Positions 42,751 through 50,909 of a DNA stretch of 64,000 nt are shown piece after piece. This DNA comes from JAUVXJ01 sp964433755 (lineage in GTDB: Bacteria; Chloroflexota; Anaerolineae; UBA7937; B3-Chlor), in NCBI GenBank assembly GCA_964433755.1, contig CAYSSR010000001.1, forward strand, positions 1,545,518-1,609,517. The letters are read 5' to 3'. The translations under genes were made by a program, and so were the position numbers. The notes beneath the pieces were generated by a model, which was not told where the DNA came from, did no database searches, and saw only the letters and a list, made by a program, of their open reading frames with translations. Numbering within the stretch: position 1 is the stretch's first letter; each line of letters begins with the position of its first letter.

Positions 42751-44217
42751 CTAGCCGCCGAAGAACCGTATTACGACGAGAGGTGTAACGTACACCTCCG
42801 CCACGGCAGCGAGGAGAAGCAAGGGGATGATCACGAGGACGAAGACCTTCAACAAGTCGGCAATGGAGAGCAGCAGGCTCTCGCTGATGGAGAAACCTCG
42901 CGGAGGAGAGATGATGGACGCGCCCAGACGAAGTCCGAACGCCATAGCGAGGGCCACCGCCGGCAATTCCAGTATTCCATGAGGCAGAATGAAGACCGAC
43001 AAGAACACCAGTGGATTCAGGCCTAGAAACGCAGCCTCGCCGGCGAAGAACCCCACGATAAGCATGGACGGGAGCGGCAAGAGGAGAGGGACCGCACCGA
43101 AAGAGAGAGGAGCTAACAGCAGTACAATGCCCACTACTCTCAGGTTGTGGTAGAAGATGCTTGCGACGTCGAATCCCGGCAGGAGCGGCACGTCGGGCAT
43201 GTCCGTTGCCCAGTCCACGTTGTCTACCGCCCCCAGGTCGATCAGGCTCGACGGCAACGGGTACGCTTGGGCCACCGACCATCCGAAGACCAGCGCCCCC
43301 ACAAGGACCGAAGCCGAGATGAGAATGGGCACTCTCTGGAATCGCATCAGCCTGGGCACGTCGCGAAGATAGAGCCTACGCAGACTCACAGGGTCTGCTG
43401 GACCGTCCCTGGGCAGGCGAGCCGCGCCAGGCAGGCAGGCGAATAGATGCTTGAAGGTTCGCCACAGTGCAGGCACATTGATCTCGTCAAACTCGCGCGA
43501 CAGCAAGTCTTCTCTGTTGAAGATGCGCATCCCCGTGCGAATGAATATCAGATCCACCACAACGAGGGCCGCGACCATGGCCCAGAGCACCTCGTACTGG
43601 TACCAGAACAGGAACACGGCCTCTACCTGAAGCAGAAGGGCGACGGGAATGATGATGAAGCTAGCCAGCAAGTTGGCGGCGCGCACGCTCGTAGTCTGGC
43701 TGGAGAGCACCACGGCCCCGGCCACCATGACCAGAGCCTCCATGGTCGTCAGCACAATGACCAAGACCAATGGTTGCAGCGCGATCGTGTAGTCGCTGGC
43801 CAGAAACAGCCCCGCGGAGTAGATGGCGATGCCCATATAGCTGGCCAAGAGGGGCAGCGTCATGGAAGACAAGAGCTTGCCCACGTACAGCTCCCCGTCC
43901 GACACGGGCATAGAAAGCAGAGGCTCGATGCTCCGGCGTTCGCGCTCCCCCACGAAGCTCTCCAGCGCGATGACCAGGGAAAAGGAGATGGGGAAGAAAC
44001 CCACGATCATCAGCGAGAAGGGAACGAGCTGGCCCATGATCACGTTGGCGTTCTGGCCCACGCCCCAAGTCACAGCGATGTCGGCCGCCATGCCAGAAGT
44101 CGCAGTCATCAACGCTGGGAAGATCAGCGTCAAGAGAAAGATCGGCGTGACGATCCGCCAATCTCGCAGATTGTCTCGTACTTCGCGTCGGGTGATGATC
44201 AGAGCGTTGGAGAGCAC
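42751..44217 (-). CDS. ABC-2 permease fused to a SpoIIM-like domain
   Basis: A 488-residue membrane protein. The start is the GTG at 44215-44217, which overlaps the ATPase stop (TAGTG) and follows GGAGGAG; the longer frame upstream is an overlap artefact. Residues 1 to about 250 form an ABC-2 export permease, with SFVGERERRSIEPLLSMPVS as the coupling segment. After a cytoplasmic linker (about 250-300), residues 310-488 resemble stage II sporulation protein M: a long first helix, then FFAGEAAFLGLNPLVFLSVF and ILPHGILELPAVALA. SpoIIM-like proteins are usually separate genes near ABC exporters, so the fusion is notable. The exported substrate is unknown. Confidence 0.82.
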   Translation of the reverse strand: MLSNALIITRREVRDNLRDWRIVTPIFLLTLIFPALMTATSGMAADIAVTWGVGQNANVIMGQLVPFSLMIVGFFPISFSLVIALESFVGERERRSIEPLLSMPVSDGELYVGKLLSSMTLPLLASYMGIAIYSAGLFLASDYTIALQPLVLVIVLTTMEALVMVAGAVVLSSQTTSVRAANLLASFIIIPVALLLQVEAVFLFWYQYEVLWAMVAALVVVDLIFIRTGMRIFNREDLLSREFDEINVPALWRTFKHLFACLPGAARLPRDGPADPVSLRRLYLRDVPRLMRFQRVPILISASVLVGALVFGWSVAQAYPLPSSLIDLGAVDNVDWATDMPDVPLLPGFDVASIFYHNLRVVGIVLLLAPLSFGAVPLLLPLPSMLIVGFFAGEAAFLGLNPLVFLSVFILPHGILELPAVALAMAFGLRLGASIISPPRGFSISESLLLSIADLLKVFVLVIIPLLLLAAVAEVYVTPLVVIRFFGG

Positions 44218-45137
44218 TACCGCTCCTCCACGATACGGAGATACACTTCCTCGAGGCTGCGGGCCACCTCGCTGAGAGTGATGATGTTGGCGCCATGCTC
44301 GATCAGGCGATGCACCAGCACAGGATTGGTGTCCCCAGGAGTACTTGTGCGATACCGAACCCAGGTCTCCCCCTTCTCTTCGATGCTGACCACCGCCTCG
44401 ATAGCGGACAGAAGCCCGTCCAGGGGCTGGCCCAGACGCAGTTCCAGCAGCGGATCGCCCAGCAGGTCCCTCTTCAGTTCCGGGGGCGTCCCCAGGGCAA
44501 TGATCCGGCCGTCTTTGATGATGGCAATACGATCCGCCAGGCTCTCCGCCTCCATCAAGTTGTGCGTGCAAAGCACGATGGCTCGCCGCGACGAACGTAG
44601 GTCCGCGATGGCATCCCGCACCGTCTTGGCGCTTTGCGGGTCCATGGCCGACGTTGGCTCGTCGAGGAACAAGACCTTGGGGTCGTGGATCAGGCCGCGG
44701 ATAAGAGCGATCTTCTGACGCATCCCCTTGGAGTACTCGCCCAGGCGCTGGTCCCGAGCATCCCACATACCGAAGCGTTTCATCAACTCCTCGATGCGCA
44801 CTTCGCGCTGTGTGCGGGGGACGTGCTGCAACTGGCCGAAAAAGTGCAGATAGTCTCGGGCCTTCATGCGGTGATACAGCCCGGGGAACTCGGTAAGCAG
44901 GCCCACGCTGCTCCGCACCTCCGTTGCATCGTGGACCACGTCGTATCCAGCAACCTTGGCCGTGCCCGAGGTAGGCCTGAGGATGGAGCCGAGCAAGCGC
45001 ACCGTGGTCGTCTTGCCCGCGCCGTTGGGACCCAGCAGCGCCAGTATCTCCCCGGCGTCCACCGCAATGGTGACTTCGTTGACCGCGATGAACTCACCGA
45101 ACTTCTTGGTCAGTCTCTCGGTACGGATCAAGGCCAC
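44217..45137 (-). CDS. ABC transporter ATP-binding protein (exporter)
   Basis: A 306-residue ATPase, partner of the permease/SpoIIM fusion. Walker A is GPNGAGKTT, the signature is YSKGMRQKIALIRGLIHDP (S-K-G-M instead of S-G-G-Q, common in this group), and Walker B is VLFLDEPTSAMD. The start is a GTG at 45135-45137 with GGAGG four bases upstream. The C-terminal extension resembles that of NatA-type exporters. It has its own promoter at 45155-45183 and overlaps the permease by one base. Confidence 0.92.
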   Translation of the reverse strand: MALIRTERLTKKFGEFIAVNEVTIAVDAGEILALLGPNGAGKTTTVRLLGSILRPTSGTAKVAGYDVVHDATEVRSSVGLLTEFPGLYHRMKARDYLHFFGQLQHVPRTQREVRIEELMKRFGMWDARDQRLGEYSKGMRQKIALIRGLIHDPKVLFLDEPTSAMDPQSAKTVRDAIADLRSSRRAIVLCTHNLMEAESLADRIAIIKDGRIIALGTPPELKRDLLGDPLLELRLGQPLDGLLSAIEAVVSIEEKGETWVRYRTSTPGDTNPVLVHRLIEHGANIITLSEVARSLEEVYLRIVEER

Positions 45138-45154
45138 CGTTCCTCCAATATTGC

Positions 45155-45183
45155 ATTATACCTGCTTCGTACCTCCACGACAA
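45155..45183 (-). promoter_or_regulatory. Promoter of the ABC exporter operon
   Basis: On the minus strand: TTGTCG (45178-45183), a 17-base spacer, TATAAT (45155-45160). The -10 is consensus and the -35 matches at four of six positions. The leader is only about 10 bases before GGAGG. Confidence 0.7.
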
Positions 45184-45402
45184 TGGCTCTTTGGTACCTC
45201 GGGTGGGCCAATCTACCCAGTCTCTTCTGCTCGACTTGCCTACAGGATGGCCTCGAAGGCCACGTATTCTCATCCAGCCTTCGCCCGGTCAGCCAAGCCT
45301 TTCTCCTGGGCCCAGAACAGGTGGTTCGCCTCTTCCAGGACAGACCTCAGCGATGTAGACTGAGAATGGAAGACGGCCAGGGTAATGAAAGGAGACTTGG
45401 AG

Positions 45403-45528
45403 ATGTTGTCACTAGAGCTGATCGGGATCGTAGGTGTCCTCTTGGGCCTGCTGACCTATGGCATGGTCGTGGTCCAGTTGGAGCGTGGCAAGGTGCAGCG
45501 CGCACGGAACCAGATCCACGCCTCGTAG
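45403..45528 (+). CDS. Small single-pass membrane protein (41 residues), first of a tandem pair
   Basis: A 41-codon gene with AAGGAGA upstream of the ATG. It reads MLSLELIGIVGVLLGLLTYG, then a few hydrophobic residues and a basic tail (ERGKVQRARNQ), so one membrane helix with a positively charged cytoplasmic end. The next gene, 35 bases downstream, encodes a protein of the same plan. The clear ribosome binding sites and repeated design support it as real despite the short length. Function is unknown. Confidence 0.65.
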   Translation: MLSLELIGIVGVLLGLLTYGMVVVQLERGKVQRARNQIHAS

Positions 45529-45563
45529 CGACCCGTGGATGAATGTACAGGGAGGTGATCGGA

Positions 45564-45695
45564 ATGTTGACCCTGGAGATGATCGCGATACTCGGTGCCT
45601 CACTGGCCCTCGTAACGTGCGTCATAGTTCTCACTCAGATCCGTCGGTGGCGTCTGACCACGCTGCGCACGACCGATCCGACCGCCACGACGTAG
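45564..45695 (+). CDS. Small single-pass membrane protein (43 residues), second of a tandem pair
   Basis: A 43-codon gene with GGAGGTGATC before the ATG, among the strongest ribosome binding sites in the window. It reads MLTLEMIAILGASLALVTCV, then VLTQIRRWRLTT and a Thr/Pro-rich tail. The start ML(S/T)LE(L/M)I matches its neighbour, so the pair arose by duplication. Small membrane peptides like this often act as regulators of larger membrane complexes, but nothing ties it to a partner here. Confidence 0.68.
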   Translation: MLTLEMIAILGASLALVTCVIVLTQIRRWRLTTLRTTDPTATT

Positions 45696-45788
45696 GGGGT
45701 GGGGCCGATCCTCCAGCCGCCTCTGGCGTTCGCGTGTGTCACATAGCCCGTCACCTGGACGGCGGCAGAGCAGACGCTTGCGTAGCGG

Positions 45789-46808
45789 TCAGAAGGACAG
45801 CTCCGTCGTCAGGTAACGATGGTCGGGTCCGCCCCGATCGCCAACCTGGGCTCGCTGAGTGACGAGGTCCTCCGAGTGAAACACGTAGTCGATGCGGAGC
45901 AAGGGGAACGGCGTGGGTACCCATCGTGCCTCCTTGTCGGGGAAGGTGAGCCCAAGACCCCAACCGGCCTCCCGATAAGTATCGACCAGCCGTCGCGTCA
46001 GCTCGCTGTAGCCAGGCGAGCCCTCAGTCATATTGAAGTCCCCCACCACGACCGCCGGACCCTCCACACGATCTACCTCTCCCAGCAGGAGTGCCAGTTC
46101 GTGATCTTGTATCGTCGTGTCGTACGATGTGGGAACGAAGAGCACCGTGCCCGCCAGCCTCTCCCCTAGCATCTGCGGGGGCTGGAGATGGACATTGAAG
46201 AAGTGGACCCTCTCGCCACCTACGTCCAGCACCAACCGCTGAGAGAGGTGCGCGCCGTCCACCAGAGCATAGACCTCGTCCTCGCTGATAGGAAAGCGGC
46301 TGACAACCCCGCATCCTCCGTGGCCCCTGCCCTTGGGATGCAGAGCCTGGTACGGATATCTGTCGCTCAGTCCCGACACAGCCTCAGCCACCTTGCGTGA
46401 CACTTCCTGCAGCGCTACCACGTCCGCGTCTTCGCTCTCGATGATGGACAGGATCTCCTCTGTTCCCGGATCGCCCCTGGTCACATTGTAGGTCATCACC
46501 GTGAATGCCATCCCAGGCTCGTCGTTCGACGCAGCCGCTGGACTCAGCAGGAACCTGTCTCCATATAGAACGACGAAGAGAAGACAAGGAACACAGATCA
46601 ACACCTTGGCTGGCCTGGACCTCGACCAGAGAAGGATCACCGGCACCAGCAGGAGTGAGGGCAGAAACCAGAACGGCTGGAAAGCGGAGGCCACCCTCAT
46701 CCACCACTGGCCGTCCAGCGGAGTGATGCGTAATACCAGGAGCAGGAGCACCGCCAACGCGTAGCAGTTGCCTGCTGCACTGACCAGTCTTCTCACTCTC
46801 TGCTTCAT
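45789..46808 (-). CDS. Endonuclease/exonuclease/phosphatase family protein with membrane anchor
   Basis: A 339-residue protein. The ATG at 46806-46808 follows GGAGGTGTGGAGA. Three N-terminal membrane helices (about 10-90) are followed by an EEP domain. The catalytic pattern is visible: Asn in VMTYNVTRGD, Glu in VVALQEVS, FNVHLQPP, then DFNMTEGSPGY and the C-terminal DHRYLTTEL (Asp-His). These would support metal-dependent phosphodiester or phosphomonoester hydrolysis, facing the outside given the helices. Relatives include YafD/sphingomyelinase-like proteins of unknown substrate. Confidence 0.87.
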   Translation of the reverse strand: MKQRVRRLVSAAGNCYALAVLLLLVLRITPLDGQWWMRVASAFQPFWFLPSLLLVPVILLWSRSRPAKVLICVPCLLFVVLYGDRFLLSPAAASNDEPGMAFTVMTYNVTRGDPGTEEILSIIESEDADVVALQEVSRKVAEAVSGLSDRYPYQALHPKGRGHGGCGVVSRFPISEDEVYALVDGAHLSQRLVLDVGGERVHFFNVHLQPPQMLGERLAGTVLFVPTSYDTTIQDHELALLLGEVDRVEGPAVVVGDFNMTEGSPGYSELTRRLVDTYREAGWGLGLTFPDKEARWVPTPFPLLRIDYVFHSEDLVTQRAQVGDRGGPDHRYLTTELSF

Positions 46809-47230
46809 ACGATCTCCACACCTCCCAGACAAGAAGAAGCGAAGGTCGCCGCCAGTGCCGCACATCCACGGGCCAGACACGCCTTCGCATTGGGGCGCAT
46901 TCTACCACAAGCCCACGAAGGGCGCAAAGCAAGCGGCGCAGGCGGCATCACGAGGTCGTGTCGCCGGATCCGTAGCCGCACGGCATGCCGTGCGGCTACG
47001 CTGTGTGCGAGGAAACGCGGGCACTTGGCGTGGGAGCGGCTGCGCGGGAGTGTCGAAGGCCGACGGACGCCCCACTGGGTCGGGACCCTTCCCCGCTTTC
47101 CCCATCCCCCCTCTTGCGCTATAATCGTCCTCGACGGCACGCGCTCAGGGCTTTGCGCGGAGCCCAAGGCTAGACGCGAGAGCCCGTTCTGACCAGGTCG
47201 AGCCAGTACATCTCAGTCCGACACGAAGCA
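46809..47230. other. 422-base intergenic region with palindrome and possible promoter
   Basis: Between divergent genes. It contains a 30-bp perfect palindrome (46971-47000, listed separately) and a TATAAT at 47120-47125 in plus orientation that may serve the LysM/peptidase gene, although no good -35 is 17 bases upstream (TTTCCC). No gene is supported. Confidence 0.5.
46971..47000. repeat. 30-bp perfect palindrome
   Basis: CGTAGCCGCACGGCA at 46971-46985 is followed immediately by its exact complement, TGCCGTGCGGCTACG (46986-47000). It would form a strong hairpin in RNA from either strand, but there is no T run, so it is not a standard terminator. It may be a REP-like element or a protein-binding site. 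Confidence 0.8.
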
Positions 47231-48733
47231 GTGAAACCTACCAAGTACCGGACCAATCCACCGACAGGCAGATCCCTGCTTTCCAGGTTGACCATCGTCG
47301 CCCTCGTCTTCGCTTCGACCCTGGCATGTGCGCGTACGCCCCCCGCCACCGAGACCCCGGCTGCTCCCTCTGCCAGCACCACCGCCGTCGTCGAGTCTGT
47401 CTCCAGAACGCCCAGCACTCCCGCCCCCACGCCGACGCCTGCGCCTTACGTCCACCTGGTGGAAGCTGGAGAGACGCTGGACTACATCGCCGCCCAGTTG
47501 GACTGCTCCACCGAGGAGATCATCGAGGCCAACGGCTTGGATAGCCCCCACGCCCTCCAGATCGGTCAGCGCCTGGTGCTCCCCTCCCTCGATCTGCCAT
47601 CCAGTCCTTCTACGCCGCTTCTTCCGGACGCCGAGTTCGTCTACGGGCCAGCCCACCTGGGGTTCGACACAGAGAGCTTCTGCGCCACGCGGCCCGGCTA
47701 CTTGAACGACTACGAGGAGCTGGTGGATGGGGAGATGCTCACCGGACCCCAGATCGTGGAACTGATCGCGCTGCGCTATAGCATCGGGCCCCGCGTGCTG
47801 CTGGCTATGATCGAGTTCCAGAGCGGGTGGGTGGACAACCCCTCGCCCGTGGGCTGGGCGCTGGAGCATCCCCTGGGAGCCACGGAGGAGTACCAGGCCG
47901 GCTTGCTGTACCAGCTCGCCTGGGCGGCCGACCAGATGAACGCCGGGTACTACGACTGGAAAGGCCGAGGACGGGAGATCATCTACCTTCTGGAAGGCGT
48001 GCACGCCCAATACGACGCTGACATCAACGCCGGGACCGCCGCCCTCCAGTATTTCCTGGCCTACAACGCGACCCTGGAAGAATGGGAGACTATCTGCGGG
48101 GATGGGCCCGATTCCTTCCTCTCCACCTACAGGGGCTTGTTCGGAGACCCCTTCGAACGAGACCAGGATCCTTCCGCGCCCTCCGATCTAGTGCAGCCCG
48201 ATCTCTGTCTACCGTGGGAGAAGGGTCAGACCTGGTACTACACCGGCGGTCCTCACGGCGGCTGGAACGATGGAAGCGCCTGGGCCGCCGTGGACTTCAT
48301 CCCCCCCGGCCAACTGGGCTGCCAGATGTCGCCCGACTGGGCCGTGGCCGCGGCGTCCGGGCTGGTGGCGCGTAGCGACGACGGAGTAGTGGTCATCGAC
48401 CTGGACGGGGACGGCCACGAGGAGACGGGCTGGACTCTGTTCTACATGCACGTCGCCGCCGAGGACAGGGTTTCGGTGGGCACCTTCGTCGACCAGGGCC
48501 AGCGCATCGGCCACCCTTCCTGTGAGGGTGGCTACTCCACAGCTACCCATCTCCACTTGGCCCGCAAGTACGATGGGGAATGGATCCCCGCGGATGGGTC
48601 CTGCCCGCTGGTGCTATCGGGGTGGCGCGCTGTGGCCAGCGTGCCCTACGAGGGGACCATGATCAGGGGAGAGGATGTCCGCACCGCCTGCGAATGCCGC
48701 GAGGACGAGATCAACGGCCTCACCGCTGAGTAG
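47231..48733 (+). CDS. Lipoprotein with LysM and M23 peptidase domains
   Basis: A 500-residue cell-envelope protein. The start is the GTG at 47231, with no strong ribosome binding site. The signal peptide ends at lipobox STLAC (Cys33), followed by a Thr/Pro-rich spacer. One LysM domain (about 76-120; HLVEAGETLDYIAAQLDCST) binds peptidoglycan. A middle region follows, with a lysozyme-like look (RVLLAMIEFQSGWVDNPS). The M23 endopeptidase domain begins at about 330; its zinc ligands are visible as His and Asp in PHGGWNDGSAWAAVDF and as HLH in STATHLHLARK. It likely cuts cell-wall cross-links. It is the only large gene on this strand nearby. Confidence 0.88.
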   Translation: MKPTKYRTNPPTGRSLLSRLTIVALVFASTLACARTPPATETPAAPSASTTAVVESVSRTPSTPAPTPTPAPYVHLVEAGETLDYIAAQLDCSTEEIIEANGLDSPHALQIGQRLVLPSLDLPSSPSTPLLPDAEFVYGPAHLGFDTESFCATRPGYLNDYEELVDGEMLTGPQIVELIALRYSIGPRVLLAMIEFQSGWVDNPSPVGWALEHPLGATEEYQAGLLYQLAWAADQMNAGYYDWKGRGREIIYLLEGVHAQYDADINAGTAALQYFLAYNATLEEWETICGDGPDSFLSTYRGLFGDPFERDQDPSAPSDLVQPDLCLPWEKGQTWYYTGGPHGGWNDGSAWAAVDFIPPGQLGCQMSPDWAVAAASGLVARSDDGVVVIDLDGDGHEETGWTLFYMHVAAEDRVSVGTFVDQGQRIGHPSCEGGYSTATHLHLARKYDGEWIPADGSCPLVLSGWRAVASVPYEGTMIRGEDVRTACECREDEINGLTAE

Positions 48734-48751
48734 GGCCTTGCGCATCCTCAA

Positions 48752-48950
48752 GGAAGCATCCTGAGCCTGTCGAAAGGGACCCTGCTCCACACCGAGACAC
48801 CTCGCCTGACCCGCATGCTTCGATACGGACTTCGTCCTACTCAGCATGCTGTAGTGGTGGTCGACACACAAAGCTGAGCACCGCGAGAAAGCATCCTGAG
48901 TAGCTGCGAAGCGCAGCGAAGCAGCGTATCGAAGGGTGCGGCTCAGCCCG
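48752..48950. repeat. REP-like repeat units, left part of the array
   Basis: Two partial units. One begins AGCATCCTGAGCCTGTCGAA; the other has the core GAGTAGCTGCGAAGCGCAGC at 48898, running to GAAGGGTGCGGCTC at 48944. Between them is the inverted companion GCATGCTTCGATACGGACTT. The same units recur from 49430 to 50090. They form imperfect long hairpins and are non-coding. Confidence 0.8.
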
Positions 48951-49154
48951 CTAGACCTGCTCCTTGCGAGGACCCGCGCCATCAGCGCTCTCGTCCCCGC
49001 CAGGGCAGCGCTTTTTCAGGAACCGGATTGCCTCTTCGGCGTTCTCGAACTCCCGTACACGGCCGGCAGCCAGGTCCGCCTCCGCCTCCCTCTCGCCAGC
49101 CTGCCAGTCTTTGGACCAGAACCACTCCTGTCCCCCACGGATGATCTTAGCCAC
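48951..49154 (-). CDS. Antitoxin-like small protein (AbrB/MazE C-terminal type)
   Basis: A 67-residue protein starting at GTG 49152-49154, eight bases inside the end of the gene upstream. It reads AKIIRGGQEWFWSKDWQAGE, then REAEADLAAGRV and FENAEEAIRFLK. The W-F-W...W-Q-x-G-E-R-E-A-D-x-D segment matches the C-terminal, toxin-binding tail of many AbrB/MazE-type antitoxins. No DNA-binding barrel precedes it, so it looks like a tail on its own. No toxin gene follows; the next DNA is the repeat array. Function is uncertain. Confidence 0.6.
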   Translation of the reverse strand: MAKIIRGGQEWFWSKDWQAGEREAEADLAAGRVREFENAEEAIRFLKKRCPGGDESADGAGPRKEQV

Positions 49155-49335
49155 CCTTTGTCTCCACTTCTTCTACAGCCTCTTCGAAGGGTATGACCTC
49201 ATCCCCCGAGGCATTGGCCGCGTCGTAGGCGCGGATGGACTCCAGTTCCTCGAGCTCCTCCGTGAGATGCTGATAGTCCTCCCAGTCGAGAAGCACACTC
49301 ACGCGTTCGCCGTTCTCATCGACCACGTACTTCAC
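49147..49335 (-). CDS. Antitoxin-like protein (Phd/RelB-type N-terminus)
   Basis: A 62-residue protein. I choose the GTG at 49333-49335 because GGAG lies five bases upstream and the protein then begins (M)KYVVDENGERVSVLLDWEDY, as antitoxins of this type usually do; an ATG ten codons upstream is also possible. The acidic C-terminus EEAVEEVETKGG is typical of a flexible toxin-binding tail. It overlaps the next gene by eight bases. The two could together be a split or remnant toxin-antitoxin module, with the toxin lost or not recognisable. Confidence 0.6.
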   Translation of the reverse strand: MKYVVDENGERVSVLLDWEDYQHLTEELEELESIRAYDAANASGDEVIPFEEAVEEVETKGG

Positions 49336-49429
49336 ATCCACTCCAGTTACCCCTGAGACCTCCATACCTGACTCTGGGCGATCTCATCATATTGCAGGAC
49401 AGCCATTTCGCCACATGTCCTGTTGGCCT

Positions 49430-50090
49430 CAAGAAAGCTTCCTGAGTAGCCGCGAAGCGAAGCAAAGCAGTGTATCGAAGGGTGCGGCTCCACACAGAGA
49501 ACACCTCGCCTTGCCCGCATGCTTCGATACGGACTTCGTCCTACTCAGCATGCTGTCCTGCTGCCGGCCCCACACAACTGTGCATCCTCAAGGAAGCATC
49601 CTGAGTAGCTGCGAAGCGTAGCGAAGCAGTGTATCGAAGGGTGCGGCCCCACACAGAGAACACCTCGTTTTGCCCGCATGCTTCGATACGGACTTCGTCC
49701 TATCCTTCGACGAGCTCAGGATGCAACTCAGCATGCTATCGTGGTGTTGGACACACAATGCTGAGCACCGCGAGTAAGCATCCTGAGTAGCTGCGAAGCG
49801 TAGCGAAGCAGTGTATCGAAGGGTGCGGCTCCAGGCAGACAACACCTCCCTGTTGCCCGCATGCTTCGATACGGACTTGGTCCTATTCAGCGTGCTATCG
49901 TGGTGTTGGACACACAAAGCTGAGCGCCGCGAGAAAGCATCCTGAGTAGCTGCGAAGCGTAGCGAAGCAGCGTATCGAAGGGTGCGGCTCCACATAGAGA
50001 ACACCTCGTCTTGCCCGCATGCTTCGATACGGACTTCGTCCTATCCATCGACAAGCTCAGGATGCAACTCAGCATGCTGACGTGGCATCA
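49430..50090. repeat. REP-like tandem repeat array, right part
   Basis: Four units of about 150-190 bases. Cores like GAGTAGCTGCGAAGCGTAGC ... TATCGAAGGGTGCGGCTC start at 49444, 49603, 49785 and 49944. Each is followed by CACCTC-(N)-TTGCCCGCATGC, TTCGATACGGACTTCGTCC and CTCAGCATGCT. The cores and the TTCGATACGGACTTC parts are partly complementary and would pair into long hairpins. No gene is supported in the 49366-50128 interval. Confidence 0.85.
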
Positions 50091-50128
50091 CATCCACAGG
50101 CTTGAGCGCCCCCAGCGGACGGTGAAGC

Positions 50129-50848
50129 TCACACTAGCCCCGTGATCACGCTATACACCCCCGCCGCGAAAAGCACCCCCAGCGCCAGCACCCTGAACGG
50201 CCTCTCGGGCAACCTGGCAGAGATCCTGTCCCCCACGTAGCCCGCCAGGAACACGAAGGGTATCGCCACCACCCCGTAGCTGACCCTCTGGGGCGTCATC
50301 ACCCCGGTGACCACCAGGGTCAGCGCCGCCACCAGTCCAGACACGAAGAAGAACGAGGCCAACGTCCGGCGGAACCGGTCCTTGGGAATGCCCTGCCCCG
50401 CCAGGAGGATCAACACTGGAGGCCCTGACATGCTGGTGCTGGTGTTCAGCAACCCGCTGAAGAACCCCGCGACGGCCGTGAGCATCGTGTTCTGCGGGAG
50501 CCGCAGCTTCCCCCACTGGAGCAGCACCGTGAATAGCACCACGAGGCATCCGACGAAGACTTGCATCTGGTCGAGAGGAATGGCCTTGAGGATCCACACC
50601 CCTACCGGCAGCCCGAACAGACTGGCGAAGAACAGAACAACCACTGGCCGGCAGGAGATGGGCTCCTTGATCCTCACCGAGAGGAACCCATTGAGGGACA
50701 GGCCCATCATGAACATCGAGCAAACCACGGTCTCCTTAGGGAGGAAGAGCAAGGCCAGGGGCACTGCCACCAGCGCGCTCCCGAAGCCGAGGATGGCCTG
50801 GAGAAGAGCGGCCAGGAACATGACGATCACGAACAAGAAGACGAGCAT
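50129..50848 (-). CDS. TauE/SafE family permease (sulfite exporter-like)
   Basis: A 239-residue membrane protein with about seven to eight helices. The first conserved block is LAALLQAILGFGSALVAVPL (about 10-29), and the mirrored second block contains GFFSGLLNTSTSMSGPPVLI, the family hallmark. TauE/SafE proteins export sulfite, sulfoacetate or related organic anions. I use the ATG at 50846-50848; a GTG at 50881 would add 11 residues and neither has a good ribosome binding site. The neighbouring genes give no clue to the substrate. Confidence 0.88.
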   Translation of the reverse strand: MLVFLFVIVMFLAALLQAILGFGSALVAVPLALLFLPKETVVCSMFMMGLSLNGFLSVRIKEPISCRPVVVLFFASLFGLPVGVWILKAIPLDQMQVFVGCLVVLFTVLLQWGKLRLPQNTMLTAVAGFFSGLLNTSTSMSGPPVLILLAGQGIPKDRFRRTLASFFFVSGLVAALTLVVTGVMTPQRVSYGVVAIPFVFLAGYVGDRISARLPERPFRVLALGVLFAAGVYSVITGLV

Positions 50849-50909
50849 GCCGCGATCACCGGATGGAACCAGAGGACCCACGTAATTGCCAGTTTGCCAG
50901 TATGCTCAA

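Noticed and set aside
42751..44766. A 671-residue permease start at 44766
   Set aside because: The extra N-terminal part is the ATPase gene read in another frame. A GTG with GGAGGAG at 44217 fits.
48752..50090. CRISPR array
   Set aside because: Units are 150-190 bases, irregularly spaced and themselves palindromic, with no short repeat/unique spacer pattern and no cas genes.
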